From contig JABITQ010000025.1 of assembly GCA_018700535.1 (NCBI GenBank), positions 1 to 33,035 of the forward strand: DNA of 33,035 nt, in the 5' to 3' direction. Positions 7,789 through 14,180 of the stretch are shown here, in pieces. The notes below the pieces were generated by a model. It was not told the DNA's origin, did not search any database, and worked only from the letters and a program-made list of their open reading frames with translations. How positions within the stretch are numbered: position 1 is the stretch's first letter; each line of letters starts with the position of its first letter. Source of the stretch: Candidatus Uhrbacteria bacterium. Its GTDB lineage: Bacteria > Patescibacteriota > Patescibacteriia > UBA9934 > GWF2-40-263. The translations under genes and the position numbers were made by a program.

Positions 7789-8865
7789 ATGGCACACTCG
7801 CACGAACACTCAAGCCACAAGAACATTGCGTCCGCACTGGCGCTTAACCTCTTTTTTGTTGTCCTCGAAATCATCGGTGGACTGCTGACGAACTCTTTCG
7901 CCATCTTGAGTGATGCGCTCCATGACTTTGGTGACACGATGAGCTTGGGGGTTGCTTGGTATCTTGAGCGGGTTTCTAAAAGGGGTAAGACGAGTACGTT
8001 CTCGTTTGGTTACCGTCGCTTCTCTCTTCTGTCTGCACTAATCAACAACCTAGTTCTTTTAATCGGTTCGACGTTTATCTTGTGGCAGGTTATCCCAAAG
8101 CTTTCTGATCCACACCACAGCAACGGTGCGGGAATGCTTGTGCTGGCTGTGTTTGGAATTGCGATCAACGGTTTTGCTGCGTTTAAGTTGCGTAAAGGAA
8201 AATCGATGAACGAGAAGAGTGTGTCGTTGCACATGCTTGAAGATTTGTATGGATGGGTCGTTGTCCTGGCGGCTGGTCTGTTGATTATGATCAAGGACAT
8301 TCACGTTATCGACCCTCTGCTCTCGATTGGAATCACTCTCTATATTCTCTTGAACGTTCTTAAGTCTTTGCGCGACACAATCAAAATCTTCCTCCAGGGC
8401 GTGCCGACGGATTTGAAGATTGGTGAGATTGCTAAAGACATCTTGGGAGTAAAAGGTGTGGAGGGTTTGTACGACATGAACCTCTGGTCTCTCGACGGTG
8501 AGCACAATGTGTTTAGTGCGCATGTGGGTGTGGAGTCTGGTGTAAAGGGCGAGAAGTTGTTTTCTGTAAAAAACGAGGTGAAGCACAAAGTGTTTGAGCA
8601 TGAAATCGACCACTTAACGATCGAGCTTGAACGCAGCAACGAACGCACTAAGCAAGAACGCATCGATGGACTTAAGGACATCAAGCGCATGCAGCGCGAA
8701 GAAATTACTGCAAAAGACCCGCGAACATTCATGCCAAAATCAAAAAAGGCCCGAGCGGCCTTAGTCCTTATAATCCTTTCCCTCTTTGTAACAGCGTTTG
8801 TAATCACTCCTGAATCTAATGACGCCGAGCAAGCCACACACGAGCATGAGGAGGGGTTGCGTTAA
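7789..8865 (+). CDS. Cation diffusion facilitator (Zn/divalent metal efflux) with C-terminal extra TM
   Basis: ZitB/CzcD-type transporter that would export Zn2+ or similar ions against protons. A His-rich N-terminus (AHSHEHSSHK) precedes six TM segments. The metal site is visible as H45xxxD49 in TM2 (LSDALHDFGD) and H148xxxD152 in TM5 (LHMLEDL). The cytoplasmic domain follows from about 205. At 358 residues it is longer than the usual roughly 300: a charged linker leads to an extra hydrophobic segment (ALVLIILSLFVTAFVI) and a His/Glu tail. The start at 7789 is chosen because the -10 box lies just upstream; the frame is open further 5' through the previous terminator. Confidence 0.93.
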   Translation: MAHSHEHSSHKNIASALALNLFFVVLEIIGGLLTNSFAILSDALHDFGDTMSLGVAWYLERVSKRGKTSTFSFGYRRFSLLSALINNLVLLIGSTFILWQVIPKLSDPHHSNGAGMLVLAVFGIAINGFAAFKLRKGKSMNEKSVSLHMLEDLYGWVVVLAAGLLIMIKDIHVIDPLLSIGITLYILLNVLKSLRDTIKIFLQGVPTDLKIGEIAKDILGVKGVEGLYDMNLWSLDGEHNVFSAHVGVESGVKGEKLFSVKNEVKHKVFEHEIDHLTIELERSNERTKQERIDGLKDIKRMQREEITAKDPRTFMPKSKKARAALVLIILSLFVTAFVITPESNDAEQATHEHEEGLR

Positions 8866-8869
8866 CGAA

Positions 8870-8898
8870 TTGACATCGTTACGTGCCGCTGATATTTT
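8870..8898 (+). promoter_or_regulatory. Promoter of the 8970-9242 gene
   Basis: TTGACA, 17 bp, TATTTT, starting 5 nt after the CDF stop. Confidence 0.85.
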
Positions 8899-8969
8899 TA
8901 CATCTCACTGAGCTACTTATACTTAGTGACCCAACGCAACTGGGAATGTTGCACTGGTTAGGAGACAAC

Positions 8970-9242
8970 ATGTCTTTGCCTGAGGGATGGGTTGATCTAA
9001 TTGACCTTTCGAACCTTGAGGAGTTCCAAGCGGCTGTTCTTGCAGCACCCCAGAAGTGGGATAAACGCTCTGCGATGTACGATGTCAATGGACACATCGA
9101 GGTAAGACCCTTCACTCCAAAGTCGCAGCAGAGCGAGCGAGGAATTGGCGACTGGAGCAACGGAGTCAAAACGGACAACAACCTCTTGGCGATTTACTGG
9201 CCGAGGCACAAGTCGTGCAACAAAGACAATTCAGGTCTCTGA
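8970..9242 (+). CDS. Hypothetical protein, 90 aa
   Basis: A small soluble protein (starts MSLPEGWVDLIDLSNLEEFQ) with no recognised domain. Start chosen by AGGAG 5 nt upstream of the ATG; the frame is open further upstream, but that stretch overlaps the promoter. The leader is about 65 nt. Own promoter and terminator. Confidence 0.72.
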   Translation: MSLPEGWVDLIDLSNLEEFQAAVLAAPQKWDKRSAMYDVNGHIEVRPFTPKSQQSERGIGDWSNGVKTDNNLLAIYWPRHKSCNKDNSGL

Positions 9243-9250
9243 ACAGCACT

Positions 9251-9310
9251 GACTCCATGCAACGAAACATTCTTAAATGGGTTCGTGGCGTGGGGTCTTT
9301 TTGTTTTTTT
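9251..9310 (+). terminator. Intrinsic terminator of the 8970-9242 gene
   Basis: GACTCCATGC...CGAA pairs with TTCG...GCGTGGGGTC, followed by TTTTTGTTTTTTT. Confidence 0.8.
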
Positions 9311-9336
9311 GATAAATAGAAATGTGATTGTTTCCA

Positions 9337-9363
9337 TTGACTAAATCCTAAAAACCTTATAGT
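9337..9363 (+). promoter_or_regulatory. Promoter of the lipoprotein gene 9405-9833
   Basis: TTGACT, 15 bp, TATAGT. Alternatively TAGTTT at 17 bp serves as the -10. Confidence 0.6.
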
Positions 9364-9404
9364 TTTTGGATTGCTCAATGAACATCTCTGGTTTGGAGAC
9401 TACA

Positions 9405-9833
9405 ATGCAAAAGATACTTCCCTTCCTTCTGCTTAGCCTAATGACCGCATGCTCGTCGCCGACAAATGTGTGCAACTCGATTGTTGGTCCTTTTGGTGGC
9501 GGCATGTGCGCGACAAACACACAGGCAACCGACGACCCCAGCGATCACTCAGAGGACGCAAGCATTATCGTGTTCGGTAAAGATGACTACGCTGACACAG
9601 GTGTTGCAGAAACGATTGAACTCGATCAAACCACCACCTGTGGTGGAGGTAGCGAGTTTTGCGACGAAGGCGAGGACATCCTCCCCTATACCTACATCGA
9701 CTACACCGAGATCCAAACCTGGTACATGTGCCCCACGGACGGATCCCCCACATTCCACGGCGGAGAGGAAGTGAGCGGGGTTGTAGTAATGGACGATGGA
9801 GCAATGTTAGAAGGTTGCTACGTGCTGATGTAG
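9405..9833 (+). CDS. Cys-rich lipoprotein, 142 aa
   Basis: Starts with a lipoprotein signal (LPFLLLSLMTAC, cleavage before Cys17), so it should be lipid-anchored on the outer face of the membrane. The mature part is acidic with several further Cys (NVCNS, GGMCAT, TTCGGGSEFC, MCPTD, LEGCYV), suggesting disulfides outside the cell. The start is the ATG with GGAG 6 nt upstream; an upstream in-frame start at 9366 would spoil the signal peptide. Family not recognised. Confidence 0.82.
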   Translation: MQKILPFLLLSLMTACSSPTNVCNSIVGPFGGGMCATNTQATDDPSDHSEDASIIVFGKDDYADTGVAETIELDQTTTCGGGSEFCDEGEDILPYTYIDYTEIQTWYMCPTDGSPTFHGGEEVSGVVVMDDGAMLEGCYVLM

Positions 9834-9846
9834 CCCACGATACGTT

Positions 9847-9878
9847 GACCCGAGTGAATACTTGGGTCTTTTTTGTTT
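9847..9878 (+). terminator. Intrinsic terminator of the lipoprotein gene
   Basis: GACCCGAGT pairs with ACTTGGGTC around GAAT, followed by TTTTTTGTTT. Confidence 0.92.
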
Positions 9879-9909
9879 ATATATAGAAGAAAGCACTCAC
9901 ACTCATACA

Positions 9910-9938
9910 TTGACAATAACCAACAATTGGCGTATTCT
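9910..9938 (+). promoter_or_regulatory. Promoter of the 10013-10402 gene
   Basis: TTGACA, 17 bp, TATTCT. Confidence 0.85.
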
Positions 9939-10012
9939 CCGCGGTCACCACGACTACCCCATTCAGCGGGTGCCCATTTTGGGAAAGCTGATTCTTGCAC
10001 ATGGAGCATTTG

Positions 10013-10402
10013 ATGCGATTCCTTCTTTGTCTTGCGATCGGATTGATGGGGACAGCTCAAGCAGCTGACTACCCCGGCCGTCACATGTTCACATCTCATT
10101 GGATCAACGACACCGCCTCGATCGAGCAATCACTGAGGCAGACCCCTTGGACTGAGCGCTGCGAGTTACGCAGATCGACCAGTCACACAGGCTTCAGTCT
10201 GCGAGCCAAAGTGGATGAGAAGGGGCAGCTGGTGGACCCGAAGGTTGTGGTCTTCACCATCATCGGTACCAGCACCGACGACGATCTTCTTGCCTGCGTT
10301 CTCAAGCAAGCACGTGCGCTCGAACCCCTTTCGGTAGAGGATGGATTCACCCCAGGCTACGAAGGTGCTGGAGACTTCACCTACCAATACTTCCTGCCCT
10401 AG
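10013..10402 (+). CDS. Secreted protein with AgmX/PglI-type (TonB C-terminal-like) domain
   Basis: 129 residues. A signal peptide (LLCLAIGLMGTAQA, cleaved before ADYPG) is followed by one small domain. Its second half has the pattern of the AgmX/PglI C-tail: a basic strand, VDEKGQLVDPKVVV, a variable loop, then DDDLLACVLKQARALEPL and a last strand FTYQYF. Two Cys (CELR near 43, ACVL near 90) match the usual disulfide pair of that family. Start set by GGAG 6 nt before the ATG at 10013. In proteobacteria such domains sit at the end of TonB-like proteins; here the domain stands alone after a signal peptide. Confidence 0.75.
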   Translation: MRFLLCLAIGLMGTAQAADYPGRHMFTSHWINDTASIEQSLRQTPWTERCELRRSTSHTGFSLRAKVDEKGQLVDPKVVVFTIIGTSTDDDLLACVLKQARALEPLSVEDGFTPGYEGAGDFTYQYFLP

Positions 10403-10407
10403 GCACA

Positions 10408-10465
10408 GCCGTCCACCAACGAGGACCAAACGGGTCGCTCATCTCTGGTGGGCGGCTCTTGTTTT
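10408..10465 (+). terminator. Intrinsic terminator of the 10013-10402 gene
   Basis: GCCGTCCACCA pairs with TGGTGGGCGGC around a 27-nt loop, followed by TCTTGTTTT. Nearly the same stem recurs at 21904-21927. Confidence 0.88.
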
Positions 10466-10491
10466 ACAATTTCGCCATAAAGACGAATTTT

Positions 10492-10553
10492 TGAAAAAGA
10501 AACACCCCACCGATCAACGAGATTCCAGTAGGGGTTTCTCGCTGACGATGGGG
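10492..10553 (-). terminator. Large two-level terminator of the 10578-10850 gene
   Basis: On the minus strand an outer stem CCCCA/TGGGG and an inner stem TCAGCGAGA/TCTCGTTGA enclose a loop; the tail is GTTTCTTTTTC. It shares this design with the terminators at 12331 and 12883. Confidence 0.85.
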
Positions 10554-10577
10554 CCAGCTTGCGTATGGGATTGTTGT

Positions 10578-10850
10578 TCAGGGTGAGATTGTGTTGCCAC
10601 GAGGACCGTGAATCATGATCATTACCATGGCACCGTCCTGACGGATCATGCCACCCAAACCACGTACGATAGTTCGTGCACTACGACCAACCGAGTCGGT
10701 CGGTACGAGTGAGGTAATCGCGAGTCCGTAGGGACACCCCAACTCTTCTGCAACACGACTCTTGATCTCATCATCAGTTCGCGAAGTTTTGACAATTTCA
10801 CGAATAGCTCTCTTGATACCGTCGTCGCTTAAATCTGTCCATGCACACAT
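10578..10850 (-). CDS. Hypothetical protein, 90 aa
   Basis: A soluble protein: helical N-terminal half (SDDGIKRAIREIVKTSRTDDEIKSR), then a compact strand-rich half (GLAITSLVPTDSVGRSART, then GAMVMIMIHGPRG). No family recognised. Start set by GGAG 6 nt before the ATG at 10850; the frame extends upstream, but that part overlaps the promoter. Own promoter and elaborate terminator. Confidence 0.78.
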   Translation of the reverse strand: MCAWTDLSDDGIKRAIREIVKTSRTDDEIKSRVAEELGCPYGLAITSLVPTDSVGRSARTIVRGLGGMIRQDGAMVMIMIHGPRGNTISP

Positions 10851-10896
10851 GATTTCTCTCCTAGTCAACGGGTGAAAGGTGAATTGCTGACAGATT

Positions 10897-10925
10897 AAGA
10901 TAGCATTAAATTGCCTTTTTGTCAA
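10897..10925 (-). promoter_or_regulatory. Promoter of the 10578-10850 gene
   Basis: TTGACA, 17 bp, TATCTT on the minus strand. Confidence 0.87.
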
Positions 10926-10955
10926 TGTATTGAGGGTCAGAAGCAGGTGCATGCA

Positions 10956-10984
10956 TTTACAAAACCAACAAAATATGTTGAACT
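10956..10984 (+). promoter_or_regulatory. Promoter of the 11018-11662 gene
   Basis: TTTACA, 17 bp, TGAACT. Weaker than its neighbours but with the same spacing; divergent from the 10897 promoter. Confidence 0.5.
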
Positions 10985-11017
10985 CCCGCAGACCAACCAT
11001 GGTCTTTGGAGAATCCA

Positions 11018-11662
11018 ATGAGATCTATCATTGACGGCGTACCGTCAAATCTGTTCGCTGTCACCACCCGTGCGCTCAATGTAGTCCTGGGAGCTGACCC
11101 AACACAAGAGCGTCGAAGCATCTGCCTGATGTGTGCACGTGCTGATGATCACAAACAGGCGATTGTTACCTTGCTTGTAGGTGGCGAAGCAAATCGAGGA
11201 ATCCTCTCTGGGCTATTTGGTGAAGACCTCGCTTGGGCCGTGCATTGCATACGGTATGCAAGCCTCAAGCTGGCGTACCTTATAGCCAACCCTGATGCCG
11301 TCACATCTTTTGAGGGCGCAAACCCCGACGAAGATCTCTACGGTGGCGGTCTGCGGATCAAGAACAAGAAATTGTTCATCGTTCCCTCTGGCCTCAGCGC
11401 CGAAGGAGACCTGGTGGTGGGACTCCTTGTCGTCATCATGATTGGCGAGATCAACACCACCGAAGCGCGCGAAGTGGCAGAGAATGTCAGCGCGGAATGC
11501 CTAGCTTTGTTCGATGATACTGTAGTCGAAATCGAAGATTCCATTCCGGAATTCTCCTGCCCCATTTGCCGCTGCCCCAACACAACACATCACAAAACTG
11601 GTAACGACTCTAGTTACTTGGTCTGCAACGAATGTGGTCACTACGCCGCCTGGCGTTCGTAA
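11018..11662 (+). CDS. Unknown alpha/beta domain with C-terminal zinc ribbon
   Basis: 214 residues. The C-terminus carries a zinc ribbon, C181-PI-C184 and C203-NE-C206, like small nucleic-acid or protein-binding ribbons. The first 175 residues form an unassigned domain with helices (GILSGLFGEDLAWAVHCIRYA) and strands (LRIKNKKLFIVPS, then GDLVVGLLVVIMI). Start chosen by GGAG 6 nt before the ATG at 11018. No signal peptide; probably cytoplasmic. A DNA-, RNA- or protein-binding role is possible but not shown. Confidence 0.8.
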   Translation: MRSIIDGVPSNLFAVTTRALNVVLGADPTQERRSICLMCARADDHKQAIVTLLVGGEANRGILSGLFGEDLAWAVHCIRYASLKLAYLIANPDAVTSFEGANPDEDLYGGGLRIKNKKLFIVPSGLSAEGDLVVGLLVVIMIGEINTTEAREVAENVSAECLALFDDTVVEIEDSIPEFSCPICRCPNTTHHKTGNDSSYLVCNECGHYAAWRS

Positions 11663-11671
11663 ACCACAACC

Positions 11672-11746
11672 AACCGCCCCACGAGTAAGTCACCACCTAT
11701 CACGGTGGATCTACGACACCACTCTCGTGCGGGCGGTTTTTGTTTA
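11672..11746 (+). terminator. Branched intrinsic terminator of the zinc-ribbon gene
   Basis: AACCGCCC pairs with GGGCGGTT, extended by ACGAGT/ACTCTCGT. A separate inner hairpin CCACC/GGTGG sits in the loop. TTTTTGTTT follows. Confidence 0.88.
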
Positions 11747-11748
11747 CC

Positions 11749-11786
11749 CAAACAAAAAAGGCGCAAGTAAATTGATTACTCGCGCC
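11749..11786 (-). terminator. Minus-strand terminator with no gene directly upstream
   Basis: GGCGCGAGTAA pairs with TTACTTGCGCC, followed by TTTTTTGTTT. The next minus gene (11967-12233) already has its own terminator at 11888-11945, so this one ends a roughly 100-nt stretch (11787-11887) with no reading frame. Confidence 0.85.
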
Positions 11787-11887
11787 GCGTTAGGTGTGTG
11801 GTCAGTGTTGGGTCAGAGCCGTTCCATCCAATCGTAGTCGTGGTGAGTTGGTACTTATCGTTTATATTTGGACAGATTATCAACGTG

Positions 11888-11945
11888 AGAAAATAAAAAC
11901 ACCCCGCCGAAGCTACGAGTGAATTCTCGAACTTCATACGGGGTT
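11888..11945 (-). terminator. Intrinsic terminator of the 11967-12233 gene
   Basis: Outer stem CCCCG/CGGGG with inner GAAG/CTTC and CGAG/CTCG pairs, followed by GTTTTTATTTT on the minus strand. Confidence 0.8.
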
Positions 11946-11966
11946 CGTTGTTTGCCCAAGGGCTAG

Positions 11967-12233
11967 CTAGGCCTTGGTACCAGACTCTTCCATCAGATAG
12001 AAGGTGGCTGTGATCTCGTACTGTTCTCCGCGACATTGACCACAACTACACGGAGTGGTGTCGAACGTCTTGAATTCGACCGCCATTCGTTCCATGCCCT
12101 CGCCTGGAAAATGCTCGCCCCAAATAGAGACGATCTCTTGCCCCGTGACCTTGCCACTAGAATCGTGTGACTTATCGAGCTCAACATCGACTCTCTTTTG
12201 ACCATTTTCCATGACAACTTCGAGGCTTCTCAT
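11967..12233 (-). CDS. Small protein with CxCxxC motif, 88 aa
   Basis: Mostly beta-like sequence with C62-x-C64-x-x-C67 (PCSCGQC) in the middle, preceded by a strand (MAVEFKTFDT) and followed by another (YEITATFYLM). Three Cys suggest metal binding or a redox site, but no family is recognised. An AGGGAT sequence lies 6 nt before the ATG, a weaker ribosome-binding site than its neighbours. Own TTGACA promoter and terminator. Confidence 0.75.
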   Translation of the reverse strand: MRSLEVVMENGQKRVDVELDKSHDSSGKVTGQEIVSIWGEHFPGEGMERMAVEFKTFDTTPCSCGQCRGEQYEITATFYLMEESGTKA

Positions 12234-12284
12234 AAGATATCCCTATTGGTGCTGGTGTACCGATGCTCATCATCAGGACCAGCG

Positions 12285-12313
12285 AAGGTAGCAATAATCA
12301 AAGCTCATGTCAA
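12285..12313 (-). promoter_or_regulatory. Promoter of the 11967-12233 gene
   Basis: TTGACA, 17 bp, TACCTT on the minus strand. Confidence 0.83.
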
Positions 12314-12330
12314 CCGTTTAGGTGTCATTT

Positions 12331-12395
12331 TGAAAAAGAAACAACCCCACCGACAGCGAACCACCCGTAAGGTGTTTCTTGCTGACTGCGGGGTT
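12331..12395 (-). terminator. Large two-level terminator of the 12406-12702 gene
   Basis: Outer AACCCC/GGGGTT, then GTCAGC/GCTGTC, then GAAACACC/GGTGGTTC, with tail GTTTCTTTTTC. Same architecture as 10492 and 12883. Confidence 0.87.
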
Positions 12396-12405
12396 GAGCG
12401 TGCGT

Positions 12406-12702
12406 CTACATGAGTGCGTGGATGATCCCACCGATGACCAGGGCGCTCGTTGGTGCCGCAAACGCGTAAAAAATACGGCCTGTCACCGAGTCAAAAAAAT
12501 CCTCTGGATCTGGAATGTATTTGCTGGTCAGGAATGCAACAACGACTCCAAGCCCCATTGCCTGGAGAAATCCAATCGTCTGGATATGGAATGTCGTGAA
12601 GATGAACCAGTTCCAAAGCATCATGATGACAAAGCCAGAGTAGATGGCACTGACTGCATCAATGGCGGTGCTACAAGCGAAAATACCAAGAAGTACGACC
12701 AT
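12406..12702 (-). CDS. Small membrane protein, 98 aa
   Basis: Three hydrophobic segments: MVVLLGIFACSTAIDAVSA, then GFVIMMLWNWFIFTTF with QTIGFLQAMGLGVVVAFL, and FYAFAAPTSALVIGGIIHAL at the C-terminus. Start chosen at 12702, with GGAG 6 nt upstream; the upstream in-frame ATG at 12744 coincides with the expected transcription start. No family recognised. Confidence 0.75.
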   Translation of the reverse strand: MVVLLGIFACSTAIDAVSAIYSGFVIMMLWNWFIFTTFHIQTIGFLQAMGLGVVVAFLTSKYIPDPEDFFDSVTGRIFYAFAAPTSALVIGGIIHALM

Positions 12703-12747
12703 GACTTGCTCCAGCAAGAGGGTGTGAAGTCTCCGTTGAGACATTGC

Positions 12748-12776
12748 AAGATGACATAGGATTAGGACTCTGTCAA
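12748..12776 (-). promoter_or_regulatory. Promoter of the 12406-12702 gene
   Basis: TTGACA, 17 bp, CATCTT on the minus strand; the -10 is weak. Confidence 0.6.
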
Positions 12777-12821
12777 TAGATTGGTATGGGGCATCTACCG
12801 CTTCAGACCCTAAACACCCTC

Positions 12822-12882
12822 AACCGCACCCCGCAGAGAGCGCCTTGCGTCTCACTGCTCAGAGATGCGGTTTTTGATTTTT
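12822..12882 (+). terminator. Orphan plus-strand terminator
   Basis: AACCGCA/TGCGGTT is a perfect 7-bp outer stem with an inner GAGA-CGC/GCG-TCTC hairpin, followed by TTTTTGATTTTT. No plus-strand gene precedes it; the nearest plus-strand stop is over 1 kb upstream, beyond another terminator. Confidence 0.75.
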
Positions 12883-12953
12883 GGAAAAAGAAACAACGCA
12901 CCCACGATCAGCAGACGTTTACGCAAATGCGTGTTTCTGCTGACGTGAGTGCG
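12883..12953 (-). terminator. Large two-level terminator of the 12958-13323 gene
   Basis: Outer CGCAC/GTGCG pair, then TCAGCAGA/TCTGCTGA, with tail GTTTCTTTTTC on the minus strand. Third member of the set at 10492 and 12331. It abuts the orphan terminator end to end. Confidence 0.87.
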
Positions 12954-12957
12954 CAAG

Positions 12958-13323
12958 CTAGGACTCAACCTCGGGTTTCTGCAGCTCTTGAGTGATTCCG
13001 AAACTTCGGAGAACAGCAGCCTCTGCCTCTGTGATAGGGCCAACTTCTTCCCATCCCCACTTCTTGTCACAGGTTCCACCTCCATAAGGCTCATGAAAAT
13101 CACCCTGCCTCTCGATGTACTCCACCCTCTTCGCAGCCGCAGCCTGCGGTTGCTGAGCAAGAGGCACTTGGTCCAGTGCGTAACCATACCAAGCGCCATA
13201 GTGTTCTGCGATGTTGAGATGGTCAGCTACTTCAGCAGCAGTACTAGCCACAACGTAACCGAGAGTCATTACCTCATCAACATCAGGGCCGGAAAAGCGT
13301 TTGGTAAGACGATAAAGCTTCAT
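12958..13323 (-). CDS. Hypothetical protein, 121 aa
   Basis: A soluble protein beginning MKLYRLTKRFSGPDVDEV, followed by a helix (STAAEVADHLNIAEHYG) and a Trp/Gly-rich region (GGGTCDKKWGWEEVGPIT). The pattern looks like a small alpha/beta domain; no family recognised. AGAGGTG lies just before the ATG. Own promoter and terminator. Confidence 0.78.
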   Translation of the reverse strand: MKLYRLTKRFSGPDVDEVMTLGYVVASTAAEVADHLNIAEHYGAWYGYALDQVPLAQQPQAAAAKRVEYIERQGDFHEPYGGGTCDKKWGWEEVGPITEAEAAVLRSFGITQELQKPEVES

Positions 13324-13380
13324 GACACCTCTCTTTTGTAATCGATTGTAACTGCCGCAGGGTTGTCAAAATGACTGGAG

Positions 13381-13410
13381 AATCTATCACGAAAACAGCC
13401 TTTTTGTCAA
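13381..13410 (-). promoter_or_regulatory. Promoter of the 12958-13323 gene
   Basis: TTGACA, 18 bp, TAGATT on the minus strand (17 bp gives ATAGAT). Confidence 0.7.
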
Positions 13411-13429
13411 TGGATGGAGGTGGGCGCTT

Positions 13430-13466
13430 AAAAAAGAAGAGACGCCTCGATGTATATCGGGGCGTC
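13430..13466 (-). terminator. Intrinsic terminator of the 13477-13902 gene
   Basis: GACGCCCCGAT pairs with ATCGAGGCGTC, followed by TCTTCTTTTTT. Confidence 0.85.
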
Positions 13467-13476
13467 TTGCGTGTGT

Positions 13477-13902
13477 CTAGCTTGTGAGACGTTTGATGGG
13501 AGAAATGATGCACTTGCTCACTGCCCACCAGATAGCCCTCAAGAACGTCGCGAGGGTAAGTGGAACGATGAACCCAACTCCGATCACTAGTCGAAACAAG
13601 AGCTGTCCTTTGCGAACGAAGACTTCGTTCCAAAGAAAGATCGGAGGGGCTATGTATGAATCTCCGTGAAGGAACCTTTCAGCAGTGCTCGATATACCCT
13701 GCATATTCAAGAAGATGCAAAGCATGAACTGCAACAGAACGACGCTGAAGACCCGATCAGGGATGTTGAAATTGTGACCATCTGCATACAGCATCAGAAA
13801 AGTGATGGCTATAACCAGATACATCCCCAAGGTAAACTGAAAGGTCCATTTGCGCCCCGCGTTGAGGGAACTGACTTGCTCAGCAGTGTAAGCAGAAGAC
13901 AT
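13477..13902 (-). CDS. Membrane protein with three or four TM segments, 141 aa
   Basis: Hydrophobic segments at about 22-40 (FTLGMYLVIAITFLMLY), 52-70 (FSVVLLQFMLCIFLNM) and 105-125 (LVIGVGFIVPLTLATFL), with a basic C-terminus (KCIISPIKRLTS). Start chosen at the ATG of MSSAYTAEQ, which has AGAGGTG 4 nt upstream; a GTG two codons earlier overlaps that site. Own promoter and terminator. No family recognised. Confidence 0.78.
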   Translation of the reverse strand: MSSAYTAEQVSSLNAGRKWTFQFTLGMYLVIAITFLMLYADGHNFNIPDRVFSVVLLQFMLCIFLNMQGISSTAERFLHGDSYIAPPIFLWNEVFVRKGQLLFRLVIGVGFIVPLTLATFLRAIWWAVSKCIISPIKRLTS

Positions 13903-13928
13903 GACCACCTCTTGTGTAGGTCGACGAT

Positions 13929-13957
13929 ATCGTAGCGAGGAACTATTGCTGAGTCAA
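13929..13957 (-). promoter_or_regulatory. Promoter of the 13477-13902 gene
   Basis: TTGACT, 17 bp, TACGAT on the minus strand. Confidence 0.83.
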
Positions 13958-13997
13958 TGGAATATTCGTTGGGGTTTACCATTTATTCTGGGGTAAC

Positions 13998-14031
13998 AAT
14001 AAAACCACCTAGCGAATTGCTAGGTGGTTTT
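13998..14031. terminator. Symmetrical terminator after tRNA-Glu
   Basis: AAAACCACCTAGC/GCTAGGTGGTTTT is a perfect 13-bp stem with a 5-nt loop, T-rich on both strands. It ends the tRNA on the minus strand and could work both ways. Confidence 0.9.
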
Positions 14032-14032
14032 A

Positions 14033-14107
14033 TGGTGACCCCACGGGGAATCGAACCCCGATTTCCAGGATGAGAACCTGGCGTCCTAACCGTTAGACGA
14101 TGGGGCC
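14033..14107 (-). tRNA. tRNA-Glu (anticodon CTC)
   Basis: A full cloverleaf folds: acceptor GGCCCCA/TGGGGTC, D stem GTC/GAC, anticodon stem CCAGG/CCTGG around loop TTCTCAT (anticodon CTC at 14072-14074), T arm CGGGG-TTCGATT-CCCCG, discriminator A, and an encoded CCA end. 75 nt with CCA. It has its own promoter and terminator. It reads GAG codons. Confidence 0.96.
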
Positions 14108-14133
14108 TTTCGGCCTATTTTTGTTGCGTCGAG

Positions 14134-14162
14134 ATAATAACATGATGGCTTTTGCGTGGCAA
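14134..14162 (-). promoter_or_regulatory. Promoter of tRNA-Glu
   Basis: TTGCCA, 17 bp, TATTAT on the minus strand; the same two boxes drive upp at 29226-29254. Confidence 0.83.
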
Positions 14163-14180
14163 GATCTAAACTCCCCACAT

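Noticed and set aside
8883..8969. Upstream start for the 8970-9242 gene
   Set aside because: It lies between the -35 and -10 boxes, so it would not be in the mRNA; AGGAG supports 8970.
11787..11887. TTGATA-N17-CGATAA as a minus-strand promoter
   Set aside because: The -35 and spacing fit, but the -10 has almost no match to TATAAT; only a lone GATAAT nearby is reasonable, so no promoter is called.
11776..12045. Minus-strand frame of 89 codons
   Set aside because: It runs through the terminator at 11888-11945, overlaps the 11967 gene in another frame and has no ribosome-binding site.
14033..14107. tRNA-Glu as an integration site for a genomic island
   Set aside because: No integrase lies near and I find no repeat of the tRNA 3' end elsewhere in the window; accessory genes lie on both sides.
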